The notes below the pieces were generated by a model. That model did no database searches, was not told the origin of the DNA, and worked only from the letters and a program-made list of their open reading frames with translations. From CAYONP01 sp964405335 (GTDB lineage: Bacteria > Armatimonadota > UBA10988), in the NCBI GenBank assembly GCA_964405335.1, contig CAYONP010000108.1, forward strand, positions 1 through 18,403: a stretch of 18,403 bases of DNA. The letters run 5' to 3'. How positions within the stretch are numbered: the first letter of the stretch is position 1; each line of letters starts with the position of its first letter. The translations under genes were made by a program, and so were the position numbers. Positions 7,226 to 13,472 of this stretch are shown here, piece by piece.

Positions 7226-8450
7226 GCCGATCCGTGTCGCCCTGGTCGGCGCCGGCATGTTCGGCGGCGATGTCCACCTGCGCGCCTATGCCGACGTGCA
7301 GCGCCACGGCCTGGCCGGGTTCCTCGCCCGCGTCGGCATGGATGCCTTCTCCCGCGAGGTGGCGGCGCTCGAGTTCGAGCTGGTCGCCGTGGCCACCCGT
7401 TCGGCGGCCTCGGCCGAGCGTGCCGCGACGGCCTATGCCGCGCTGACCGGCGCGCGACCGGCGGCCTATCACGGCGACGCGCCGTGGCAGGCCCTGCTGG
7501 CCGAGCATCCCGGCCTGAACGTGCTGGCCGTAGCCACGCCCGATCATCTGCACACCGCGCCGACGATGGCGGCGCTCCAAGCCGGCTGCCACGTCATCGT
7601 CGAGAAGCCGATGTGCCTCGACCTGGCCGAGGCCGATGCGATCTGCGCGGCGTGCGAGCGGGCCGGGCGAATCGTCTGTGTCGACATGCACAAGCGCTAC
7701 GATCCCGATCATCTGCGCATCCGGGACGACATCCGCCGGCGGATCGGCGAGCCACTTTACGGCCGGGCGGTGCTCGAGGAGCCGCTCGAGGTCTCGACCA
7801 GCACGTTCGGCTGGGTGCGCGACAGCGACCCGTTCAGCTATGTCGGGCCGCACTGGGTCGATCTGATCTACAGCTACTACCACGCCGAGCCGGTCAGCCT
7901 GACGGCCGTCGGGCAGAAGAAGCGCCTGCGCCGCGACGGCATCGACGCCTACGACGCGGTGCAGGTGCGGGTCGACTATGACAACGGGATGTCGATCACC
8001 TACGAGAACAACTGGATCACGCCGGATGACTTCGAGGGGCCGGTGAACCAGGAGCATCAGCTCGTCGGCACCGACGGCAAGGTCGAGAGCGACCAGCAGT
8101 ACCGCGGCTTCCGCTACTGGCACGCCGGCGGCGGATCGCGCACGGCCAACAACCACTTCACCCGCGACGTGACCAGGCCCGACGGCACGCGGGCATATGT
8201 CGGCTACGGCACCGACAGCATCCACGTCGGCCTGCTCGCCGCCGCGCGGATCGACCGCCTGGGCGCGACCCTGGCCGACGTCGACGGCACCTACCCCACC
8301 GCCCGCGAGGGCCGGCACACGGTGGCGATTGTCCACGCCGCGCGACTGGTCCGCGACCGCAACTTCGCTCATCTCGAGCGCGGCGAGCCGGCCTGTTGCA
8401 CGGCCTGGTTCCGCGATGGGTCGTTTGAGATTATTGACCCGCTCGGCTGA
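7218..8450 (+). CDS. Gfo/Idh/MocA-family oxidoreductase, long form
   Basis: The 410-residue protein has a clear Rossmann motif VALVGAGMFGGDVHLRAY (GxGxxG at residues 11-16). An insertion before the second strand (GLAGFLARVGMDAF...) makes it longer than the usual 330-360 residues. The VATPDHLHTAP block and EKP with Lys130 are present. In the C-terminal domain PFSYVGPHWVDLIYSYY keeps the histidine and the final aspartate but has Tyr in place of the common Asp of DxGxH. Its start overlaps the preceding oxidoreductase stop by 8 nt. The two are different enough (length, insertion, active-site motif) to act on different intermediates rather than being a recent tandem duplicate. It is probably cytoplasmic. 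The tandem repeat array begins 10 bp after its stop. Confidence 0.9.
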   Translation: MSEPIRVALVGAGMFGGDVHLRAYADVQRHGLAGFLARVGMDAFSREVAALEFELVAVATRSAASAERAATAYAALTGARPAAYHGDAPWQALLAEHPGLNVLAVATPDHLHTAPTMAALQAGCHVIVEKPMCLDLAEADAICAACERAGRIVCVDMHKRYDPDHLRIRDDIRRRIGEPLYGRAVLEEPLEVSTSTFGWVRDSDPFSYVGPHWVDLIYSYYHAEPVSLTAVGQKKRLRRDGIDAYDAVQVRVDYDNGMSITYENNWITPDDFEGPVNQEHQLVGTDGKVESDQQYRGFRYWHAGGGSRTANNHFTRDVTRPDGTRAYVGYGTDSIHVGLLAAARIDRLGATLADVDGTYPTAREGRHTVAIVHAARLVRDRNFAHLERGEPACCTAWFRDGSFEIIDPLG

Positions 8451-8460
8451 CGCGCGCCAA

Positions 8461-8628
8461 ACGGACCGCCGGGGTAGGGCCGCCTCGCCGAGGCGGCCAA
8501 TAACGGACCGCCGGCATTGGCCCGTTCGGCGAACGGGCCCTACCACGGACCGCCGGCACCGGCCCGTTCGGTGAACGGGCCCTACCACGGACCGCCGGCG
8601 TTGGCCCGTTCGGCGAACGGGCCCTACC
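8461..8628. repeat. Tandem array of four 42-bp units, each with a 21-bp palindrome
   Basis: The units are 8461-8502, 8503-8544, 8545-8586 and 8587-8628, each opening with ACGGACCGCCGG. Units 2-4 are nearly identical and carry the arms GGCCCGTTCG and CGAACGGGCC around one base; unit 3 has one G.T mismatch next to the centre. Unit 1 carries the same architecture with different arms (GGCCGCCTCG/CGAGGCGGCC), and this part is in the opposite orientation: its reverse complement restores the TTGGCC...GGCCCTACC flanks seen in units 2 and 4. The array lies between convergent genes, where REP-like elements, transcript-end protection or bidirectional termination would be plausible. It is not a CRISPR, because there are no unique spacers. 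Confidence 0.93.
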
Positions 8629-8631
8629 TTG

Positions 8632-8649
8632 GCGGGCGAGGACGCCCGC
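8632..8649. terminator. GC-rich hairpin next to the repeat array, possible terminator
   Basis: GCGGGCG (8632-8638), loop AGGA, CGCCCGC (8643-8649): a perfect 7-bp stem. It lies 8 bp beyond the stop of the minus-strand gene ending at 8658, directly after repeat unit 4 and preceded by the same CCTACC-TTGG edge. There is no T tract on either strand, so intrinsic termination is uncertain; it may be a diverged relative of the array palindromes. Confidence 0.4.
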
Positions 8650-8657
8650 GCCCCGGG

Positions 8658-9638
8658 TTACTCCGGCCGTATGCCAAACACCACGCTGCGGCCGTTGCGG
8701 AAGTCCTGCCGTAACTCGGTGTTCTCGAACGAGATGCCGCCGGGGATCTCGAGCCGGCTGGCCCAGTAGAAGCGCCGTGCGTTGGCGCCCCAGACCACCT
8801 CGGGCGTCGCCTCCTCGGGCGGCAGGCGCCAGTACTGGACCAGCTTCTCGTGCCGCCAGCCCCACCAGATGGCCGGGTCGTGTGGCCAGTTGCCCGGCGG
8901 GTCGTCCTCGTCGCAGGTCATCTCGACCAGCACGCCGCCGTCGTCGGTTCGCCTTAGCCGGTCGAGCCCAAACAGGCGGAACGGGCTGAACTCCGGCCCG
9001 TCGAACCGCGGCCAGAGCTCAGGCGCCGTCGGCGCGCCGTCGGCCAGGTGGACGCGGCGCAGGCGCGCGTAGTTGCCCATCGTGGCGGTGATGACACACT
9101 GCCGGACCGGCTTGCTGTCCTCATGTGCGAAGCTCTGGATGACCACCTCGCCCGGCCGCCGGCTGTCGAAGGTCAGCAGCAGCCAGACGTGCGCGCCGTT
9201 GGCGAATGGCTCGACCTCGATGCGCACGCGCAGCCGCTCGGCCTCGAGCGCGTCGGGCGGCGTGTCGAGCCGACCGGGGTAGAGGCCGTCCCACGCCGAG
9301 CCGTCGGGCGGCGAGGCGGTGAACAGCTTGCCGCGCTGCCCGTCGGCGCTCGGTTCGAGCTCCGACAGCCCGCGCCAGTGGCCGTCGCCGAGGTCGGGCT
9401 CGACGGCGATGAAGTTGACCAGGCGATGCGTCCGTGGCTCGCCCAGCGGATAGCCGATGCGCAGCAGGCCGCGCGGCCCGCCGTCGCCGGGCCCTTCGAC
9501 CGAGGCCGGCCAGAGCGCGACGCAGATCCCGTCGCGGAAACCCCACAACGGGCGCTGAACGTCTATTCCGGCGCGAATCCAGGGCGATTCGGGCGGCGCG
9601 CCGACGAGCATCAGCAGACCGCAAGCAAGCACCGTCAT
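8658..9638 (-). CDS. Uncharacterised exported protein
   Basis: I do not recognise a named family for this 326-residue protein. It starts with a short hydrophobic signal segment (MTVLACGLLMLVGAP) and has no other membrane stretch, so it is probably secreted, or anchored if Cys6 is lipidated (the lipobox is poor). The body is rich in aromatic and acidic residues typical of beta-sandwich carbohydrate-associated proteins: PLWGFRDGICVALWP (about 29-43), RGLLRIGYPLGEPRTHRLVNFIAVEP, RGLSELEPS, FANGAHVWLLLTFD, CVITATMGNYARLRRVHL, and EKLVQYWRLPPEE near the end. From memory, planctomycete-type genomes encode similar proteins with RGL-IRV and ATMGNY blocks, but I cannot verify this. The frame is open to 9740, but the ATG at 9638 is preceded by GGGAG at 5-nt spacing. 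It is divergent from the aminotransferase. Confidence 0.75.
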   Translation of the reverse strand: MTVLACGLLMLVGAPPESPWIRAGIDVQRPLWGFRDGICVALWPASVEGPGDGGPRGLLRIGYPLGEPRTHRLVNFIAVEPDLGDGHWRGLSELEPSADGQRGKLFTASPPDGSAWDGLYPGRLDTPPDALEAERLRVRIEVEPFANGAHVWLLLTFDSRRPGEVVIQSFAHEDSKPVRQCVITATMGNYARLRRVHLADGAPTAPELWPRFDGPEFSPFRLFGLDRLRRTDDGGVLVEMTCDEDDPPGNWPHDPAIWWGWRHEKLVQYWRLPPEEATPEVVWGANARRFYWASRLEIPGGISFENTELRQDFRNGRSVVFGIRPE

Positions 9639-9643
9639 GACCA

Positions 9644-9648
9644 CTCCC
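9644..9648 (-). promoter_or_regulatory. Shine-Dalgarno GGGAG deciding the start at 9638
   Basis: The minus-strand GGGAG lies 5 nt before the ATG at 9638 and immediately ahead of a signal-peptide-like N-terminus. This favours the short form over the in-frame start at 9740. Confidence 0.5.
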
Positions 9649-9675
9649 GGGCTAGGCGCACGGCCGGCGACATGG

Positions 9676-9681
9676 AATAAT
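9676..9681 (+). promoter_or_regulatory. -10-like hexamer AATAAT upstream of the aminotransferase
   Basis: AATAAT matches TATAAT at five of six positions and is the only AT-rich island in the 62-bp divergent gap. It would place transcription start near 9688, ahead of ATG 9701 but after the alternative ATG 9680. No clear -35 was seen. Confidence 0.25.
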
Positions 9682-9700
9682 GCCGCCGAGCAGACCGACC

Positions 9701-11095
9701 ATGGGCAAGCCGTTCGACCTGACGCCGCGCGATGTGCCACCTGTTGAGACGACCAACCGGCGCATTGTGAGCCCGATTCCGCACCCCGAGGCGGTGGCGC
9801 TGATCGAACGCCTGCAGCGCGTCGAGCCGCTGTCGATGGGCGGTCAGCCGCCGATTATCTGGGATCGCGCTGACGGTGTCCACGTCGAGGACCGGTGGGG
9901 CAACCGCTGGCTCGACTTCTCCAGCGGCGTGCTGGTGGCCAACGCCGGCCACGGCCATCCCGCTCTCCGCGCCGCCGTGATGGACCAGGCCGAGCACGGG
10001 CCGCTGCACAACTACTGCTTTCCCAGCGAGCTGCGGCTCGAGCTCTGCGAGCAGCTCGCCGCCCGCTCGCCAGCCGGCTTGAGCAAGGTCTTCCTGCTCA
10101 CCACCGGCAGCGAGGCGACCGAGTGTGCACTCAAGCTGATCCGCACCGCCGGCCGGCGGATCGATGACGCCAAACGGGTCGTCGTCTCGTTCGTTAACGC
10201 GTTCCACGGCCGCACGCTGGGCGCGCAGCAGATCGGCGGCCTGCCGGCGCTGAAGGAGTGGATCGGCGAGCTCGACCCGGCCATCGTCCAGGTCCCCTTC
10301 CCCGACGGGTTCCGCGTCACCGACACCAGCTTCGGGCTGTTCGAGCGCAGCCTGGCCGAGCAGGGCGTCGAGCCGGCGCGGGTGGCCGGCGTGATTGTCG
10401 AGACCTATCAGGGCGTCGGGCCCGACTTCCTGCCGGTCGACTATGCCCAGGCGCTGCGCCGCTGGTGCGATCGCTATCAGGCGGTGCTCTGCTTCGACGA
10501 GGTGCAGGCCGGCTTCGGTCGCTGCGGCACCTTCTGGGGGTTCGAGCAGTACGGCGTGGTCCCCGACCTGATCTGCGCCGGCAAAGGGATCACCAGCAGC
10601 CTGCCGCTCAGCGCGGTGATCGGCCGGGCCGAGCTGATGGACCTCTACGAGCCCGGCACGATGACCTCGACCCACACCGGCAATCCGCTCTGCTGCCGCG
10701 CGGCGATTGCCAACCTGAAGGTGATCGACGGCCTGGTGGCCAACGCGGCGCAACTCGGCCCGCGGCTGGCCGAGCGACTCGAGGCGATCCGAGCGCGGCA
10801 CCCCGAGCGCATCGGCGCGGCCCACAGCGTCGGCTTGGTCGCTGGCCTGCAGATGGTCGTGCCGGGCGGCAAGGAGCCCGACCCGGACGCGGCGCATGCG
10901 ATCATTCAGGCGAGCTATGAGCGCGGGCTGCTGTTCTTCGCGCCGGTCGGCGTCGGCGGCGGGTGTGTCAAGATCTGCCCGCCGCTCTGCCTTACCGCCG
11001 AGCAACTCAATGAGGGCTGCGACGTGCTGGCCGAGGCGGTTGAGGCGGTGCTAGGCCGCACCGACGCGCAGGCCGCCCACGCCAGGCATGGTTGA
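9701..11095 (+). CDS. Class III (ornithine/GABA-type) PLP-dependent aminotransferase
   Basis: A 464-residue fold-type I aminotransferase. Markers in order are WDRADGVHVEDRWGNRWLDFSSGVLVANAGHGHP (about 50-90), the PLP phosphate-binding TTGSEATECALKLIR, FVNAFHGRTLGAQ, VIVETYQGVG, CFDEVQAGFGRCG with the aspartate that contacts the pyridine nitrogen, and ICAGKGITSSLPLSAVIG with the Schiff-base Lys295. TSTHTGNPLCCRAA follows. The family transfers amino groups from omega-amino acids (GABA, ornithine, beta-alanine) to a keto acid in the cytoplasm; the substrate is not fixed by these motifs. An alternative ATG at 9680 adds seven residues. I prefer 9701 because 9680 falls inside the AT-rich -10-like element. 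It is divergent from the exported protein, and 66 bp separate it from the GAF-HD-GYP gene. Confidence 0.92.
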   Translation: MGKPFDLTPRDVPPVETTNRRIVSPIPHPEAVALIERLQRVEPLSMGGQPPIIWDRADGVHVEDRWGNRWLDFSSGVLVANAGHGHPALRAAVMDQAEHGPLHNYCFPSELRLELCEQLAARSPAGLSKVFLLTTGSEATECALKLIRTAGRRIDDAKRVVVSFVNAFHGRTLGAQQIGGLPALKEWIGELDPAIVQVPFPDGFRVTDTSFGLFERSLAEQGVEPARVAGVIVETYQGVGPDFLPVDYAQALRRWCDRYQAVLCFDEVQAGFGRCGTFWGFEQYGVVPDLICAGKGITSSLPLSAVIGRAELMDLYEPGTMTSTHTGNPLCCRAAIANLKVIDGLVANAAQLGPRLAERLEAIRARHPERIGAAHSVGLVAGLQMVVPGGKEPDPDAAHAIIQASYERGLLFFAPVGVGGGCVKICPPLCLTAEQLNEGCDVLAEAVEAVLGRTDAQAAHARHG

Positions 11096-11161
11096 GCCGA
11101 GGCCGATGCGGCGGCACCCCTCAGCAACGCGCGGTCTGACCGATGCAGACTCCGGGTTGGC

Positions 11162-12448
11162 ATGGACGGCGGCACGATGACATTGCAGAACGGCCTGCTC
11201 GAACGCGCGCGACGGCTCGGTCCCGAGGCGGTGGCGATGTGCGAGGAGTTGGCCACTCGCTACGAAGCCGAGATGGAGCAGATGACCGGCCACCTCGGCC
11301 AGGTCTACGAGGAGCTTATGCTGCTCTACGGTCTGGGCGAAGACATCGGCACCAGCCTCGACACGCGGGTGATTGCCGACCAGGCGCTGCAGCGGACGCG
11401 TGAGCTGCTCGTCGCCGACCGGGGCGTGGTCGTGCTGGCCGAGGTCAAGCCGGGCCAGGCGCCGCGCTGCGAGCCGATTGGCAGCGAGCCGCCGCCGGCC
11501 GAGCTGATGCCGTTGCTGCAATGGGCGACGGCGAGCACGGTCGGCCGCGACCGCCCGTTCATCCACAACGACCTGAGCGAGACCGACGCGCCGGCCGGCG
11601 CCGGCACCCGCAGCCTGGTCAGCGCGCCGCTGCGCGCGCGCGGGCGGCTGATCGGCGCCGTGCACGTGCTCGACAAGCAGGGCGCGGATGGCTTCAACAC
11701 TGAGGATCAGGCACTGCTGCAGACGATTGCCAGCCACATCGGCGTGGCGATCGAGAACTCGCGGCTGTATCAGGAGGAGCGCCAGACCGCCGAGCACCTG
11801 GCGGTCACCCTCGACGAGCTCGAGGACACCTACGACGCCACGCTGGCGGCGCTCTCGGGCGCGCTCGACCTGCGTGACAATGAGACCGAGGGCCACGCCC
11901 GGCGAGTGACCCAGTATGCGCTGCGCATCGCTGGCGAATGCGGCATCGCCGGTGACGAGCTGGTCGCCATCGAGCGCGGGGCGCTGCTCCACGACATCGG
12001 CAAGATCGGCGTGCCCGACTCGATTCTGCTCAAGCCCGGCAAGCTGACCGACGAGGAGTGGATCGTGATGCGCAGCCACCCCCTGCTCGGCTGGCAGATG
12101 ATCCGCAACATCCGCTTCCTCGAAGAGGCGGCGCCGATTGTGCTCCACCACCACGAGCGGTTTGACGGCGGCGGCTATCCGCACGGCCTGGCCGGCGAGC
12201 AGATCCCGCTCGGGGCGCGGATCTTCGCCATCAGCGACACCTTCGACGCGATGACCAGCGACCGGCCCTATCGCCGTGCCCTGCCCTACCCGATTGCCGC
12301 CGCGGAGATCAGCCGCTGCGCCGGCACGCAGTTCGATCCGGTGGTGGTCGAGTGCTTCCTGGCCGTGCCGGAGCCCGAATGGGACGGGATCCGCGCGGTG
12401 GTCGAGCAGAGCCTGCGCGCCAAGCGGCGCGAGAACCAGGTGGCCTGA
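11162..12448 (+). CDS. GAF-HD-GYP protein, predicted cyclic-di-GMP phosphodiesterase
   Basis: The 428-residue soluble protein has three parts. An N-terminal helical/coiled-coil segment (about 8-50) precedes a GAF sensor domain (about 60-200, GEDIGTSLDTRVIADQAL...SAPLRARGRLIGAVHVLDK...ASHIGVAIENSRLY). A linker helix leads to the HD-GYP domain. The HD-GYP residues are complete: His245 in EGHARRV, the HD pair His277-Asp278 in HDIGKIGVPD, tandem histidines 330-331 in HHERFDGGGYPHGL with Gly338-Tyr339-Pro340, and DTFDAMTSDRPYR. Enzymes with this set hydrolyse cyclic-di-GMP (or related dinucleotides) using a di- or tri-metal centre. No GGDEF cyclase lies nearby. An alternative start is ATG 11177, giving MTLQNGLL; neither start has a good ribosome site. 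Its stop touches the GTG start of the HAD gene, so the two are co-transcribed. Confidence 0.9.
   Translation: MDGGTMTLQNGLLERARRLGPEAVAMCEELATRYEAEMEQMTGHLGQVYEELMLLYGLGEDIGTSLDTRVIADQALQRTRELLVADRGVVVLAEVKPGQAPRCEPIGSEPPPAELMPLLQWATASTVGRDRPFIHNDLSETDAPAGAGTRSLVSAPLRARGRLIGAVHVLDKQGADGFNTEDQALLQTIASHIGVAIENSRLYQEERQTAEHLAVTLDELEDTYDATLAALSGALDLRDNETEGHARRVTQYALRIAGECGIAGDELVAIERGALLHDIGKIGVPDSILLKPGKLTDEEWIVMRSHPLLGWQMIRNIRFLEEAAPIVLHHHERFDGGGYPHGLAGEQIPLGARIFAISDTFDAMTSDRPYRRALPYPIAAAEISRCAGTQFDPVVVECFLAVPEPEWDGIRAVVEQSLRAKRRENQVA
12438..12443 (+). promoter_or_regulatory. Shine-Dalgarno AGGTGG for a GTG-start HAD gene
   Basis: AGGTGG inside the last codons of the HD-GYP gene lies 5 nt before the GTG at 12449. 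This supports the non-ATG start directly after the upstream TGA. Confidence 0.5.
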
Positions 12449-13147
12449 GTGGCTGAGCCGGTGCGGGCGGTCTGCTTCGACGCCTACGGCACCCTGGTTG
12501 GGCTCGATGATCCGGTCGGCCGCCTCGCGCGTAACCTCAGTTCTGCCATCGGCCAGACGGTGCCGGCCGAGGCCGCGCGCGACGCCTTTGCCGGCGAGGT
12601 CGCGGTCTATCGCGCCAACTCGCTGCGCGGCGGCGACGAGGCCGGCCGGCGCGCCCTGGTGGCCGACTGCGCCGCGGCGCTCGGCGCACAACTCGCCCGA
12701 CACGTGCCGCACGGCCTGCCGACCGAGCGCCTGGCCGACATACTGCTCGACAGCCTGCACTGGCGGCTCCTGCCCGGCGTGTCCGATTGCCTCCGGTCGC
12801 TCGCCACGCGTGGCGTCAAGATGGCCGTGGTGAGCAACTGGGACTGCAGCTTGGCGCGCGTGCTGGCCGAGCGCGGATTGGCCGATCGGTTTGCCGTCGT
12901 CGTCTCGTCGGCCGAGCAGGGCTGTGAGAAACCCTCGCCGCGCATCTGGGCGCCGGCGCTGGCCGCGCTGGGCCTGCCGGCAGCGGCCGTTGCCCACGTC
13001 GGCGACGAGCCCGAGGCCGATATCGCCGGCGCCGCGGCGGCCGGCCTGCGGCCGATCCTGCTCGGCCCAGCCGACCTGCCGGACGGGCTGAGCGCGACGC
13101 GCATCGCCTCGCTGGCCGAGCTGCCCGCTGTGCTTGGGTACGCGTGA
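12449..13147 (+). CDS. HAD-superfamily hydrolase (subfamily IA) with a DxY nucleophile loop
   Basis: A 232-residue haloacid dehalogenase-like hydrolase starting at GTG immediately after the upstream stop. Motif I is CFDAYGTL with nucleophile Asp11. The second aspartate of the phosphatase DxDGT motif is replaced by Tyr13, as in L-2-haloacid dehalogenases (FDAYGTL). Motif II is VVSNWD, motif III CEKPSPRIW with the conserved Lys, and motif IV HVGDEPEADIAGAAAAG. A helical cap lies at about 20-100. The tyrosine makes it uncertain whether this is a phosphatase, a dehalogenase or a protein of altered chemistry; a mixed picture is also possible because motif IV is phosphatase-like. It is probably cytoplasmic. 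The next gene begins 1 bp downstream, so it belongs to the coupled HAD > TM > tsaD > holA group. Confidence 0.87.
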   Translation: MAEPVRAVCFDAYGTLVGLDDPVGRLARNLSSAIGQTVPAEAARDAFAGEVAVYRANSLRGGDEAGRRALVADCAAALGAQLARHVPHGLPTERLADILLDSLHWRLLPGVSDCLRSLATRGVKMAVVSNWDCSLARVLAERGLADRFAVVVSSAEQGCEKPSPRIWAPALAALGLPAAAVAHVGDEPEADIAGAAAAGLRPILLGPADLPDGLSATRIASLAELPAVLGYA

Positions 13148-13148
13148 C

Positions 13149-13472
13149 ATGGGCTCGCTCGAGGCCAACCTGTGGCTCGCCAATCAGGCCGTCGGCCTGC
13201 TCGGCGCGCTGTCTTGCACAGCGCTGGCGACCGGCTTGAGCCGCTGGGTCTGGCGCCGCGGTCGCTTCCCCCACGCCGCGGCCTGGCTGATCTTCCTGCT
13301 TTGGTCAGTGGCCGTGGCCGCCGTGCCGGCGCTGGCCCAGCTCGATCAGTCGTCGGCCGCGTTCTACAGCCTGCGCGGGCTGACCTGGGGCCTGCTCCTG
13401 GCCAGCATGTTGTCGCTCTCGCCGCGGAAGGTGCCGGCCGGCGAGGGCGAAGTCGCCTCGGACCCACCATGA
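13149..13472 (+). CDS. Small three-helix membrane protein, unknown function
   Basis: A 107-residue protein with three predicted transmembrane segments, at about 8-30, 43-65 and 72-92, and a basic loop RWVWRRGRFPH between the first two. The C-terminus (SPRKVPAGEGEVASDPP) is polar. I do not recognise a family. It begins 1 bp after the HAD stop, and its TGA overlaps the tsaD ATG (ATGA, 13469-13472), so it is translated in the same transcript and likely coupled to tsaD. A TTG at 13134 in frame could add five residues, but the ATG is the natural choice. The high GC3, hydrophobic periodicity and tight packing all argue that it is a real gene. Confidence 0.7.
   Translation: MGSLEANLWLANQAVGLLGALSCTALATGLSRWVWRRGRFPHAAAWLIFLLWSVAVAAVPALAQLDQSSAAFYSLRGLTWGLLLASMLSLSPRKVPAGEGEVASDPP

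Noticed and set aside
5474..7258. 594-codon minus-strand open frame
   Set aside because: It runs across the divergent promoter and two real genes; its sequence is low-complexity Arg/Ala-rich in one part and an antisense frame of the Gfo/Idh gene in the other.
8461..8628. CRISPR array
   Set aside because: The units are contiguous with no variable spacers, and no cas genes are present.
8517..8714. Coding of the repeat array as a repetitive peptide
   Set aside because: The 42-bp period keeps frame (14 codons), so repeated NGPYHGPPA-like peptides appear, but there is no start site, signal or family, and the palindromic structure explains the repetition.
13134..13148. TTG start adding five residues to the small membrane protein
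   Set aside because: It overlaps the HAD gene and gains nothing over the ATG at 13149, which follows the HAD stop directly.
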